A stretch of DNA of 64,000 nt from Chaetoderma sp. LZ-2023a (taxonomy: Eukaryota > Mollusca > Caudofoveata > Chaetodermatida > Chaetodermatidae): contig CM067366.1 in the NCBI GenBank assembly GCA_034401795.1, positions 69,122,014-69,186,013 of the forward strand. Reading direction: 5' to 3'. The number at the start of each line of letters is the position of its first letter. The stretch's first letter is position 1. The notes beneath the pieces are model-generated. The model had not been told where the DNA came from, did not search any database, and saw only the letters and a list, made by a program, of their open reading frames with translations. This document shows, in pieces, positions 53,280 through 64,000 of the stretch. A program made the position numbers and the translations under genes.

Positions 53280-54030
53280 AATGCGTGATTTTTTAAATTT
53301 ATTATTATACACATTATGCTATCAATCACATGTACATGTACCAAACCATTGTGTTAATAGAATTATTTCAAGAAAACGTTAAATATTGTTATGAATTTAA
53401 AAATAATAAAAGTGAGTTCTATGTGCTTGTTCTGTATTTTTCATTACATACCTTCACCAAACACGACATGGTATAATAGCATAGCTGCTACCTATGCTGT
53501 TTTGTAAAAAATGTAAAACATTTGTCCACCAATGGAGACAGGGACAGACCGATCGACCAACCAACAGGCAAGAAGGGAGGCAGATGGGCGGGCGGCCGCT
53601 AAAAACATGTCTGTATGCCTCAGTACACATGTCCAATCTAGCTTGGTACAGTGCTGTACTGGGGTAAAAGCAATAAAATGTCTTGAACATTCTAAAACTA
53701 TTTTGACTGGAAATTCTAGTAGAGAATTCTTAAACTAAATATTTTCTATTGTTAAAATGACTTATATTTGATTTGTGGTGTTGAACTAGCTAATAATATA
53801 TTAGGTGCATATTTTATGCAGAATAATTTATGGGGAATTTAAATACTCTAGGAAGGAGGAAAGATATGTGTATGGATGTATCGTCATTTTAGAGGTTCAG
53901 CAACAACATTGATGGTAAACCATTGTTGCTACATTATCTATATGTGCAAACTCAAATAACAAATAGTTAGCTGATGTTAGTATAACCAGTCCACCGTGCA
54001 ATTAATTAATCTTATGTTACAAATCACTGC
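53280..54030. other. Sequence right of DIRS D, one weak exon only
   Basis: Apart from the candidate exon at 53452-53491, nothing recognisable. AT-rich. Confidence 0.4.
53452..53491 (-). CDS. Weak candidate exon upstream of the PHKA series
   Basis: This 40-nt stretch lies between 'acagcatag' and 'gtatgtaatg'. It is open in the frame VAAMLLYHVVFGE and leaves in phase 1, which would complete the Gly codon at the start of the 43168-43347 exon. The acceptor has a poor pyrimidine tract and the exon is very short. It is recorded only because phase and frame fit. Confidence 0.25.
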
Positions 54031-54034
54031 AATG

Positions 54035-54262
54035 GTCAAATCAACTAAAACAGCCCACGGAAGGGGTCTTGTGAAGTCCTTTGCAAGGTAAGAAGACCGT
54101 GAGATTATTTTAGAAAATTTACAACTGGAATGTCTTAATGGGGACAGTCATTCAAGCCATAAATCTTTAAAAATATTCTTGTCTTGGCTTGCAAATGGAC
54201 ATTCACTAAGCAAAGAATTTGTTAGGTTTTCTTGACTAATCTTGACCATTAAAGAATTAACC
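54035..54262. repeat. F1 foldback, decayed
   Basis: 'acaactggaatgtcttaatg' head and 'gaccattaaagaattaac' end. Confidence 0.68.
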
Positions 54263-54264
54263 CA

Positions 54265-54455
54265 TTACCCATTGAAATTCAAGTATCTTAATTTCAAGAC
54301 AGCTACACAAGAAAGTTGTTAGATATTTTGAAACTAATTTGAAATTTAACTGGAACCTGTTTCTGTCATAGGCAGCAACAGCTCCGTGTCAAATTATGTT
54401 AAAAATATACAACAGAAAATTCCTTGCATCATAAAAAATAGGGTGAAATGGTTAA
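54265..54455. repeat. F2b foldback
   Basis: 'taacccattacccattgaaa' outer end; hairpin with 'cataggcagcaacagctccg'. Confidence 0.72.
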
Positions 54456-54509
54456 ATAATTATCTCTGAAAAGACAGTATTTAAATTTCAAAGCGAGTGT
54501 ACTGATAAC

Positions 54510-54600
54510 CAGTTGAATATTTAATAAGCTAATTTGCCAAAGGCAACAACAACCGTCAGATATAAATTAGTTTCAAAATATTCACCAGAATATTCTAGCA
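54510..54600. repeat. F2-type hairpin, short
   Basis: 'gttgaatatttaataagcta' pairs with 'attagtttcaaaatattcac'; the middle is deleted. Confidence 0.65.
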
Positions 54601-55192
54601 TCAAAAAGAATATATACTTTCTGGTGGATGCGATGGAAACTCTTAAAAAGACAGTTGATCGTCATACTTAAACCGTCTCCTGGGGAATTATGAAATTCAT
54701 TACTGTGAAAGCTCACGTCCATTTTGAAAATGGTGAGATAAGCTGTTACTGTCATGAACCGTAACAGTAAAACTCTTTTCAAATTCAATGTAGCCATTAT
54801 TTTTACCAGTAGCCTATTCAGAAGGAGGCACTTTTATAAAACTCGCAGAGCAAAAAAGCTTCTCCTTTCAGACCATATGTTTGGTTGCAACATCTTTCTG
54901 CTTCGGAAACCATGTTAGAAGACGACTGTCAAAAATAAGAGCTTTTTACTCGTGACGAAACGTCATATTTCATAAGCCTATTACCTCAAGGCACTATACA
55001 TGAGGCGAGGTCATACATCAGATTCATGTATCACATCATACGTGGATGCTGGGACAGAAAGCACTTTCTTAAAACATGTTTGTATAAAATAAACAGAAAT
55101 TACTTTTTGGAAAGTCATTTTGAAGCATTTATCTGCTGCTCCTTCCAAACGGGCAGCTGGCGTTAAAATAATTTGATATTTATTTGTAGTGT

Positions 55193-55573
55193 AATGGATG
55201 AATCCAATCTGTCACATAAGAATTGATGTCACAATCAATTACATCACATATAGGTTGAGGTCACAATCATAATTGACAGACAATAGTCCGTCATGAAGCT
55301 GGAGAAGTCTGTCAAGTGTAGGAATTGTATGTCTTTGATGGATTTACAATTTAATAAACATTCTGTTGAATTTATTGAAACAAATTTGACTGGGCAGCAA
55401 TATAACCCAGTCAAAATAGTTTCAAAATATTCAACAGCTTACCTGTGCAGTTACCTTGAAAATGGGATTCTGGGAAGTCAGGGTTCAAAGCACATAAATC
55501 GATGCCAACATGCCTAAAGCGGGACAGAGCTTAGCTATAGATGGGCGGAGCAGAGCCAAACTTGACTCCTCTA
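55193..55573. repeat. F2 foldback, complete
   Basis: 'taatggatgaatccaatctg' to 'gagccaaacttgactcctct'. The hairpin arms are nearly perfect around 'gggcagcaatataacccag'. Confidence 0.83.
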
Positions 55574-56044
55574 TTGATATGATTTTTATAAAATCTTCCT
55601 TTGAAAAACTAATTTTATAATTAAAAAAAACATGAGTATGTATACATTTAAGAACAAATAATCTGAATAAATGTGGGAATAACACGAGACAAATATGCTT
55701 AAGAAAGACTGCACTGGATGACCGTCAATTAGCGATGTCAGCGTATCATGCACAAAGTCTGTAATCCACCGGCATGCAACTTCTAAGCTAACTCAATGAT
55801 TTTATTTCAAAGACACACAAGCAAATGATCACTATAGATACACCCTTATTACAATAACATCATTCTGTTAGAATTCCATGGAATCACCTAATGCTTTGTA
55901 TCTAGACAGAGGCGGTTAGTTTTAGTGTTGGTCATGGCTCATGGCTGATAACTCGAGCTTTGTCACAATCTGACAGATGTTTAATTGCGTTGTGATTAAC
56001 TCATACCACTCCAATGCCAAAATTTTAAACCATCAAATTAAATT

Positions 56045-56215
56045 AAAAGATGAACAGAACTGGTGTTCATTTTTCAATAAATTTGGTGGATGACGTTGCT
56101 GTTGTAGACAACAGCGTTATTCATCAAAATCATTGAAAAATGTACATCAGCTTTGTTCATCTTTTAATTGACAGTAAAGGATAGAATATTGACATCACAG
56201 TGACAAGTGTTAACT
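56045..56215. repeat. F3 foldback element, second copy
   Basis: 'tttttcaataaatttggtgg' with 'tcaaaatcattgaaaaatgt'. The flanks 'ttaaaagatgaa' / 'ttcatcttttaatt' extend the palindrome. Confidence 0.75.
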
Positions 56216-56849
56216 AGTTTTAGTCATGCACTGCATCAAAGTGGATAGCACCAGCCCAAACCCAAGCATCACTTTTTCCTTTAATGTTACACGAAACAGA
56301 AAAGATACAATACTTTTGCTACACGCATGTATAGCTTGGTGACCATTGGTGGAAGAGTGTTGAGAATACAGCTTGGCAAATTAGAGCATGCTCACAAACC
56401 TTTGATACATGAGTTATGATGCTTCCACATATCAAGTTTGGTGAAGAAATCAGGGACAGATGCACAAAAATAGTCTATGAAAACAGTGAAATGTGAGAAA
56501 TATGTCACGCTCACTTAATTTTGATATACGACACAACTTTACTAGTGACTGATACCCGACGCTGTTCCCAAGCCGCACCCAATTGTCTATAAACAGTGGG
56601 TACTAAATGAATGCTACGTATCTGACTTCGCTCGTTCTCAAGTATCAATCACTAATGACCATGGCTATCCACGTTTTACAAGCATAAATCAAACCCAGCC
56701 ACTATATGGTTGGCACCAATACAGAGAAAACCTCCAACTGGAGGGGAGTCTCAACAGATATAATTTTGTTCTGAAATGTTTCTAATCTGTGCATTTTATG
56801 GAAAGACCCTTATTTCTGAAGTAGTAAACTACTACTACCAACCATCAAA
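56216..56849. other. No gene seen
   Basis: No motif or splice pair stands out before the LINE relic. Confidence 0.4.
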
Positions 56850-57460
56850 GCCAGAGCTTACAGTATGGTGGTTCCACCTATGCTTGAATACAGCTGTCCA
56901 GTCTGTAATCTCCATCAAACAGACTAGAGGCAGTCTAGAAAAGTGCACCACAATTTGGTCTTAAGCCGACCACACAAGTGAGATGATCCAGGTAACAGGA
57001 CTGCCAGTGCCTCAAATATGGTGAAGGAATTTGGATGGGACACGCTAGAAAAATGATGTGAACATCACTCCCTGGTGTTACTTTGCAAAGTTTCATACAG
57101 GCTAGTAGATGTGCCACAAGAATTCCACCATACTCCAGAATCCAGGAGGACCATGGGTCAACAACACAGATTCCAGCAGCCAAGAGCAAATAAAATGGTG
57201 TACCAACATAGCCTCCTGCCCCGAACAATAACAGCGTGGAATAACACGCCACAAGAAGTTGCTCTTGCTCCTGACCTTGACACCTTCAAGGCAGGACCAG
57301 AGAAGTCCACCGCATTTAAATTGGCAGCATGTCACTGTATATATGTACATCACCTACACCCATGACAAGTGTATATATGATCCATTCTGGAAAGATCAAG
57401 CTTCCTGATCTGCACATACCACCAACATACTGATTTGTATCCTGAAGAGGACGTTTCAAT
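56850..57460 (+). pseudogene. Second LINE relic, C-terminal region of RT
   Basis: Decayed frames read 'MVVPPMLEYSCPVCNPHQTD', 'VKEFGWDTLEK', 'SYRLVDVPQEFHHTPESRRT' and 'YQHSLLPRTITAWNNTPQEV' then 'DLDTFKAG'. This is the typical post-RT tail of CR1/Jockey-like LINEs, ending 'WN.LP..V..A..L..FK'. It differs from the 20-kb LINE. RT proper is absent. Confidence 0.75.
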
Positions 57461-58897
57461 TATTCTGTAGAAGCAGAAGTTTCAGGACGGAATTTGCTTC
57501 TGTCTATAACATTGACAAATTTTGGAAAAGAGTTCTTTAGATGCCAATTAGACGGATTACGAAAACAGACATTTCCTTTAGTAGTACATCACTACTAAAT
57601 TCTGGGATAGATTCATAACAGAACCCATCCCATTTACTGCGAATGTAGACAGGCTCGGCACACAGGCTCGGCACTGTCATGCAAAGACTGACCACCCTGT
57701 ATGACTTATGAGGACAATACTGGACAGAAGACTCTGTTCACAATGGCAAGCCAACTTCCAAACAGGAACCAGACAGGAAGACATGTTTACCCATTTCAAC
57801 AAGCATTTCTTTCACAGATTATGAGAAACAGTAAACCGTCTCACATTGGAGGAAGGAATCCTACCCACAACCATTGAATCATCTTGACATAAACAAGTAT
57901 ATTGGGTTTTAGAGGGTCACTAGTGATCACCAGTTAAATCTACCCACCAGTGTCATGGAACATCTTTCATTATGCAATATACAGGTGGCCTCAATGCGTA
58001 TATCCAAAAAGCTCCCATCAGGAGAAAAAAAAGAAGCATAGTGATATCAAACTCCACATTGTGGAATCTCTTGTCTGCACCATATTAGATGAGGGCTCCT
58101 ATATTCCTCTCTACCCACGTTTTAATTGGGCACACCTTTAGCCTACAATGCATCCATTTATAAAGTTTAGCTACTAGGCGAAAATCTTCAGCCTGGAAAG
58201 TAATTTTATGATGTTCAGTGAAGCATAAAAGTATGTCACTGTGACCAAATTCTTGAAACTATGGCCCAGCCAAATAAATCAATGGATGCATGCATACACG
58301 ATTGCGCACACAGACGGAAATAGTGATTACAATATATCTTTGATGTATAATAAACACTTTCAACGATCAAGATGAAATGTTATTGAAATCATATATCATG
58401 AGAAAGTTTTAGAAATTTTGTAGGCATTGATAGATATTTAATTATTTGATTTTTCGCAATTATTATTTCTTCACCCTTTGATTTGATTACCAGCCAGTGC
58501 TGTTTAACTGTTGCATTGTTGGTGAGAATGATGTCATTGTAATAAAGGTGTTTCGTCATAAGCAGCATCAGCAGCAGCAATAGCAAGGATATGTAGCGAG
58601 ATGATGTTCATTTAACAAGCCAAGTCCATCAGTTGATGACTGTGTCGCGAGTCCTCATTGCGCATAGCTCATATTACATGTAGCAAATTGTGGAGCAGAA
58701 AAATGTGCTAAGATGAAATGTATATAAAAGGTTTTCCAAGCTCAGTGATCTGAACAACTGTCTATTGTCTAACTTAGCGCTTTAGGACACACACGCACAC
58801 ATGGATGCGCCCACGCCTGCACACAATCAAGACTTGTTATTCCACCAGTCATATCTTAGGACAGGTTGTCAAGACACGTGCACATCATAGAGCCAGT
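57461..58897. other. No gene seen
   Basis: Short frames only. The stretch 58780-58900 leads into the minisatellite and contains 'agagccagtcaaattggggc', a likely ancestral unit. Confidence 0.4.
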
Positions 58898-58901
58898 CAA
58901 A

Positions 58902-59498
58902 TTGGGGCAAGTAATTTAGACAAACATACAAAGGGGAAGTTACTGAGCCAAGCATGGCGGGGAAAGTTAGCAGGCCAACTACATCAGGTCATGTTATCGA
59001 GCCAGTCATATTGGGTAGAGTTATTATGTCAGTCATATTGGGTAAAGTTATTATGCCAGTCATATTGGGTAAAGTTATTATGCCAGTCATATTGGGTAAA
59101 GTTATTATGCCAGTCATATTGGGTAAAGTTATCACACCAGTCATATTGGGTAAAGTTATCACACCAGTCATATTGGGTAAAGTTATTATGCCAGTCATAT
59201 TGGGGCAAGTAATTTAGACAAACATACAAAGGGGAAGTTACTGAGCCAAGCATGGCGGGGAAAGTTAGCAGGCCAACTACATCAGGTCATGTTATCGAGC
59301 CAGTCATATTGGGTAGAGTTATTATGTCAGTCATATTGGGTAAAGTTATTATGCCAGTCATATTGGGTAAAGTTATTATGCCAGTCATATTGGGTAAAGT
59401 TATTATGCCAGTCATATTGGGTAAAGTTATCACACCAGTCATATTGGGTAAAGTTATCACACCAGTCATATTGGGTAAAGTTATTATGCCAGTCATAT
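58902..59498 (+). repeat. 298-bp tandem duplication at the start of the minisatellite
   Basis: The segment from 'ttggggcaagtaatttagac' through the first seven or eight minisatellite units is repeated with a 298-bp offset (58902 versus 59200), including the non-satellite 'agccaagcatggcggggaaa'. Confidence 0.92.
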
Positions 59499-61170
59499 TG
59501 GGTAGAGTTATTATGTCAGTCATATTGGGTAGAGTTATTATGTCAGTCATATTGGGTAGAGTTATTATGTCAGTCATATTGGGTAGAGTTATCACACCAG
59601 TCATATTGGGTAAAGTTATCATGCCAGTCATATTGGGTAGAGTTATTATGCCAGTCATATTGGGTAAGGTTATTATGCCAGTCATATTGGGTAGAGTTAT
59701 TATGCCAGTCATATTGGGTAGAGTTATTATGCCAGTCATATTGGGTAAAGTTATCACACCAGTCATATTGGGTAGTTATCACACCAGTCATATTGGGTAA
59801 AGTTATCATGCCAGTCATATTGGGTAGAGTTATTATGTCAGTCATATTGGGTAAAGTTATCATGCCAGTCATATTGGGTAGAGTTATTATGTCAGTCATA
59901 TTGGGTAGAGTTATTATACCAGTCATATTGGGTAGAGTTATTATGTCAGTCATATTGGGTAGAGTTATTATTCCAGTCATATTGGGTAGAGTTATTATGC
60001 CAGTCATATTGGGTAGAGTTATTATGTCAGTCATATTGGGTAAAGTTATCACACCAGTCATATTGGGTAGAGTTATTATGTCAGTCATATTGGGTAAAGT
60101 TATCACACCAGTCATATTGGGTAAAGTTATCATGCCAGTCATATTGGGTAAAGTTATCATGCCAGTCATATTGGGTAGAGTTATCACACCAGTCATATTG
60201 GGTAAAGTTATCATGCCAGTCATATTGGGTAGAGTTATTATGTCAGTCATATTGGGTAGAGTTATTATGTCAGTCATATTGGGTAGAGGTATCACACCAG
60301 TCATATTGGGTAGAGTTATTATGTCAGTCATATTGGGTAGAGCTATTATACCAGTCATATTGGGTAGAGTTATCACACCAGTCATATTGGGTAAAGTTAT
60401 AACGCCAGTCATATTGGGTAGAGTTATCACACCAGTCATATTGGGTAAAGTTATCATGCCAGTCATATTGGGTAGAGTTATCACACCAGTCATATTGGGT
60501 AGAGTTATTATGCCAGTCATATTGGGTAGAGTTATTATGCCAGTCATATTGGGTAGAGTTATTATACCAGTCATATTGGGTAGAGTTATTATGTCAGTCA
60601 TATTGGGTAAAGTTATCATGCCAGTCATATTGGGTAGAGTTATTATGCCTGTCATATTGGGTAAAGTTACCATGCGAGTCATATTGGGTAGAGTTATCAT
60701 GCCAGTCATATTGGGTAGAGTTATTATGCCAGTCATATTGGGTAAAGTTATCATGCCAGTCATATTGGGTAAAGTTATCATGCCAGTCATATTGGGTAGA
60801 GTTTTCATGCCAGTCATATTGGGTAGAGTTATTATGCCAGTCATATTGGGTAGAGTTTTCATGCCAGTCATATTGGGTAGAGGTATTATGCCAGTCATAT
60901 TGGGTAGAGTTTTCATGCCAGTCATATTGGGTAGAGGTATTATGCCAGTCATATTGGGTAGAGGTATTATGCCAGTCATATTGGGTAAAGTTTTCACACC
61001 AGTCATATTGGGTAGAGGTATTATGCCAGTCATATTGGGTAGAGTTATTATACCAGTCATATTGGGTAGAGTTATTATGCCAGTCATATTGGGTAAAGTT
61101 ATCACACCAGTCATATTGGGTAGAGTTATTCTACCAGTCATATTGGGTAACGTTATTATACCAGTCATAT
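58998..61170 (+). repeat. 27-bp minisatellite array, about 75 units
   Basis: The unit is 'ccagtcatattgggtaaag' plus 'ttattatg', 27 bp. Variable positions are A/G in 'gtaRag' and tail forms ttattatg, ttatcatg, ttatcaca and ttttcatg. It is almost gap-free from 59297 to 61170, with a shorter block at 58998-59203. The unit is a multiple of three and lacks stops in several frames on both strands, giving long artificial frames such as repeated VIMPVILGK. Confidence 0.96.
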
Positions 61171-61700
61171 TGGACAAACCAGCCCTTAGAGAAACAGAAT
61201 TTAGGTTACTCAATGTCTATATGGGTACACCCATCAAATGTGCATTCAAAAGTGTCTGGAAACGGCATTGATCTTCTTCAAAATGCAATAGCTTACAAAA
61301 TAATATAAACTGAAAAATATGTACCATGTATAACAATTAAAGGTTAGCTGCATATCATTAATGCGCTGGGGGCAGCAAAGCGAAATGATTTGAGAAGAAT
61401 ATGAAGAACAACAATGACAATCAGAGATGGGTGAACACCCTCCCCATCCCATATTCCCCCACCATCTCACAGACTCCTGCCCCACCCCACAGCCACCCAC
61501 CCAAACCCCCATCATAAAATGGATCAATGTAGCGTGGAGATTGTCTAGCAGTTCAGCGTGAAAGGGTATTGTGTGTTCATGCGTTGAACCTTTTGACCTA
61601 TAATCTGAATGAGGATCCGCAGAACCCTAAAGAGAATAGAAAGGTCAAGTAAGGTGAAGATGCCTTTAGTAGAACTTGTTATCATCCAGAACTGCAACCC
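61171..61700. other. No gene seen
   Basis: C-rich on the plus strand at 61430-61515 ('cccaccccacagccaccc'). A short splice-like piece near 61605 is out of phase with the PHKA series. Confidence 0.4.
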
Positions 61701-62087
61701 AATGGACCTTTCCAGTTTATCCATCAACATAATCAACTACGTGACGAGTAGGATGACGTCATAATCAATTACATCATTCATGACGTAGAAAAGTTCATCA
61801 CGAATGCTTAATTGATAATGGACTAAGCGTTGTTGTACGAATTGTATGTCTTTACTATTTAATAAAAATGTTTTTGAATATTTTGAAACTAAATTGACTA
61901 GGTGTTGTTGCTGCCATAGGCAGGAACAGCACCAGGTCAAATTAGTTTCAAAATATTCAACAGCTTACCTGTAATGTATAGTTTTCTGGAAATTGATAGT
62001 TAGGGAGTTTAGAGATCGATTGATCCCAACACGAGTGAAGCATAGATAGAGATGGGCTGGGCATAGTTAAAACAGGAAAGGTCCAAT
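61701..62087. repeat. F2 foldback, complete
   Basis: 'aatggacctttccagtttat' to 'aaaacaggaaaggtccaatg'. It keeps 'gatgacgtcataatcaatta', a CRE-like site. Confidence 0.85.
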
Positions 62088-62565
62088 GGCTAAATGTGAC
62101 CATGAAATTTGACTTTTTCCAAATGAAAGGACTATACATAGGCCAGAATTGATAACTGTCCTTCGCATGGCACTATAATAAATACCTGCTTAAGATTTTT
62201 TAAACATAAATTTTGTACACTCTATGACACCCTCATTGTGTACATGGTGTCAAATATCAAACAGGCTACATTATATACGATATTCCTCTATACTAAGATT
62301 AACAAATATAATAGTTAAAGCAATATTTATGATGAAACACTGATACAATATGCATGTTGCAGCGGTGGTGAACATAATGCTACGTGACCAAGTGGTTGAG
62401 AAACAGTGTTGTTACCATTGTTATAATATATAACTGAAAGAAAGAAACAAGGCAAGCTTAGCAATATAACATACATGTATATGAATTAAAAAGACAAAAA
62501 CAAATATGAGTATATTATCACAAGGGAGTTTGTCAGGATTTCCAGTAAAAAGGTTTTCAAATTAT
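62088..62565. other. No gene seen
   Basis: AT-rich spacer with no splice or coding signal that I can support. Confidence 0.4.
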
Positions 62566-62876
62566 TAACCCTTTATTTGTCCAAGAAAATCTAATTACTT
62601 GCTCATTAAAAGTCCATTTGCATGCCAAGAGAAGATAACTCTTGTCAAATTACCACTTGAGCGACTGGTTCAGTTATCGCGCCAGCCATTCCAGGGGTAA
62701 ATTTTTATAAATAGCGAGGACTTGTTTTGAAAATTTACCACTGGAATGACAGGCTCTATTATTGAGCCAGTTATTCCAGTGATGAATTTTCAAAAAGTCT
62801 TCTCTTGGTCTGCAAATGGACATTTATCAGAACCACTGCAGAAACAATTTTTGGCTGGCTGGTATGTTAAAGGGTT
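62566..62876. repeat. F1 foldback, composite
   Basis: One and a half copies: heads 'actggttcagttatcgcgcc' and 'aggctctattattgagcc' in series between 'ttaaccctttatttgtcc' and 'gttaaagggttaa'. Confidence 0.78.
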
Positions 62877-62969
62877 AAAGTACCTGTATTAAACACGAAC
62901 ATTAATATGTCGCAAAGAATGTGTTAAATATATCTGGTCTGTTAGGTTCAAATGCTTACTGAGTTCAAC

Positions 62970-63056
62970 GTAACCCTTTAACGCTCAAGCTGGCGCTTAT
63001 TCTACAAATGGACATCGAAATTTAAATTTTCCTGAACAAATTAATGGTTAAAGGGA
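62970..63056. repeat. F1 relic, nearly all interior lost
   Basis: 'aaccctttaacgctcaagct' and 'ttaatggttaaaggga' with one 'aaatggacat' left between. Confidence 0.65.
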
Positions 63057-63230
63057 TAGACAGCCAAGTCAAAAGTAACTTTTCTCTGATGGACCACGTC
63101 TACCAACAATTTTCAGACAAATAATTTTCAAAATATTTAAACAGCAATCATATATCGAATTGAAATGCTGAGAGTTAATACATCCGGAATGATATTGACA
63201 TGTACTGGTAATATAAACATCTAAGTAATT

Positions 63231-63446
63231 CTTTAATGGTCAAGAAAATCCAAATGTATGCTTAGTTAATGTCCATTTCCAGATGAATGATAAGACTATT
63301 TTTGAAAATTTACCATTGGAATGACTGGCTCAGTTATCGAGCAGTGGAAAAATTTCAAAAATAGTCTTCTTTTGGCTTGCAAATGGACATTCCTTAAGAT
63401 GACTGCAGAGGCTGGCTTGGACACGCTTAATCATTAAAGGACTAAC
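63231..63446. repeat. F1 foldback
   Basis: 'ctttaatggtcaagaaaatc' to 'taatcattaaaggactaac'. The loop is shortened to 'cagttatcgagcag'. Confidence 0.78.
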
Positions 63447-63680
63447 CCTTCAACACACAAGCTGGCCAAAAACAGCTTCTGCACTGCATTGGTCTTGAGA
63501 AATGTTCATCTGCAGACTAATATGACTATTTTTGTTTGAAAATTTCACACTGGAATGACTGACCTGATAACAGAGCCAGTCACTTTAGTTATAAATTTTC
63601 AAAAGTAATTTTCTCTCGGTCTGCAAATGGACATTTTCTATGAGGAAATTGTGAACAAATTTGAGGGTTAAAGGGTTAAT
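63443..63680. repeat. F1 foldback
   Basis: 'taacccttcaacacacaagc' to 'gagggttaaagggttaat'. Head 'gacctgataacagagccag'. Confidence 0.8.
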
Positions 63681-63892
63681 ACAACTCACGCTACATGTAA
63701 ATAGCTTTTGAAGATAACTGGGGGCATGGTTACTTACGATGGGTGGTCACATAACTACCACCCTATCTTACAGAACCACCATTACTTGGCTCTAAAATCA
63801 AATGTCTGCAGTGACTGGATGTTTCTCACTGGTGTATACATATCACATCAAATAAACATGATCAAGAAATATGATTTGTGAATGTGATTCAC

Positions 63893-64000
63893 AGTGAACC
63901 CATTAACAATCAAGTCAGCCAAAATGCCTTTTAGAGGTGTTTTGAGAAATGGCCATGTGCAGGACAAGACAATTTTTTCAAAATTTAATGCTGGAATGAC
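63893..64000. repeat. F1 foldback, runs off the window
   Basis: It starts 'gaacccattaacaatcaagt' and reaches the head ('gctggaatgac') at the last base. Confidence 0.75.

Noticed and set aside
58998..61170. CRISPR-like array
   Set aside because: Units are contiguous 27-mers with no spacers, and the genome is animal.
59289..61271. 660-codon plus-strand and 547-codon minus-strand frames
   Set aside because: Both are by-products of the 27-bp stop-free minisatellite. There is no start context, splice support or plausible domain, and frames are open on opposite strands at once.
61600..61640. Exon between 'ctattctctttag' and 'gtcaaaagg' on the minus strand
   Set aside because: Its 29 nt do not fit the phase of the next candidate exon, and no family motif is present.

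Overview
The window is intron-rich, AT-rich animal DNA. Its only recognisable host gene is the minus-strand gene for the regulatory alpha subunit of phosphorylase b kinase (PHKA). The rest is packed with transposable elements and their relics. Spliced exons with GT/AG borders, tyrosine-recombinase (DIRS) retrotransposons, LINE relics and hundreds-strong-type foldback MITEs point to a metazoan. The repeat style suggests a marine invertebrate such as a mollusc, but that last step is weak inference.

Host gene: six exons at 23899-24097, 19809-19887, 18642-18719, 17123-17202, 9362-9570 and 7361-7459 (read right to left) encode a continuous PHKA segment. It runs from the 'EQADIL' region through 'VGLPPEPREK' and '[14 protein letters not shown]' to '[19 protein letters not shown]', and every splice phase matches. 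Three further exons upstream (25873-25929, 32305-32352, 43168-43347) are phase-compatible. They encode a Ser/Thr/basic-rich linker that I cannot match to vertebrate PHKA from memory. A 40-nt candidate exon lies at 53452-53491. The N-terminal half and the C-terminal end of the protein are not seen here.

Mobile elements: four DIRS-type retrotransposons sit in or around the introns. They are A (1509-5857, minus), C (10740-16264, minus), B (34958-41935, minus) and D (45837-about 53279, plus). Each has inverted terminal repeats plus an internal complementary region (ICR) that joins complements of both ends, the signature of the group. B is nearly full length, with gag, RT, RNase H plus methyltransferase-like, and tyrosine recombinase (YR) regions. 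A is an internally deleted derivative. C is diverged and carries a duplicated copy of its own YR/3' region in its 5' terminal repeat. D is broken by frameshifts and by a 1.4 kb insertion. C sits in a MITE, so its empty target site can be read and shows no target duplication. A 5'-truncated LINE lies at 20350-22365 with a 12-bp target duplication, and LINE relics lie near 33.9 kb and 57 kb.

Repeats: two abundant foldback families (called F1 and F2 here) occur throughout, with minor relatives F2b and F3. A 27-bp minisatellite of roughly 75 units fills 58998-61170. A degenerate 41-42-bp repeat field lies at 27.0-28.2 kb. Several poly-G/C tracts are present. No tRNA, rRNA, CRISPR array or bacterial-type operon was seen.
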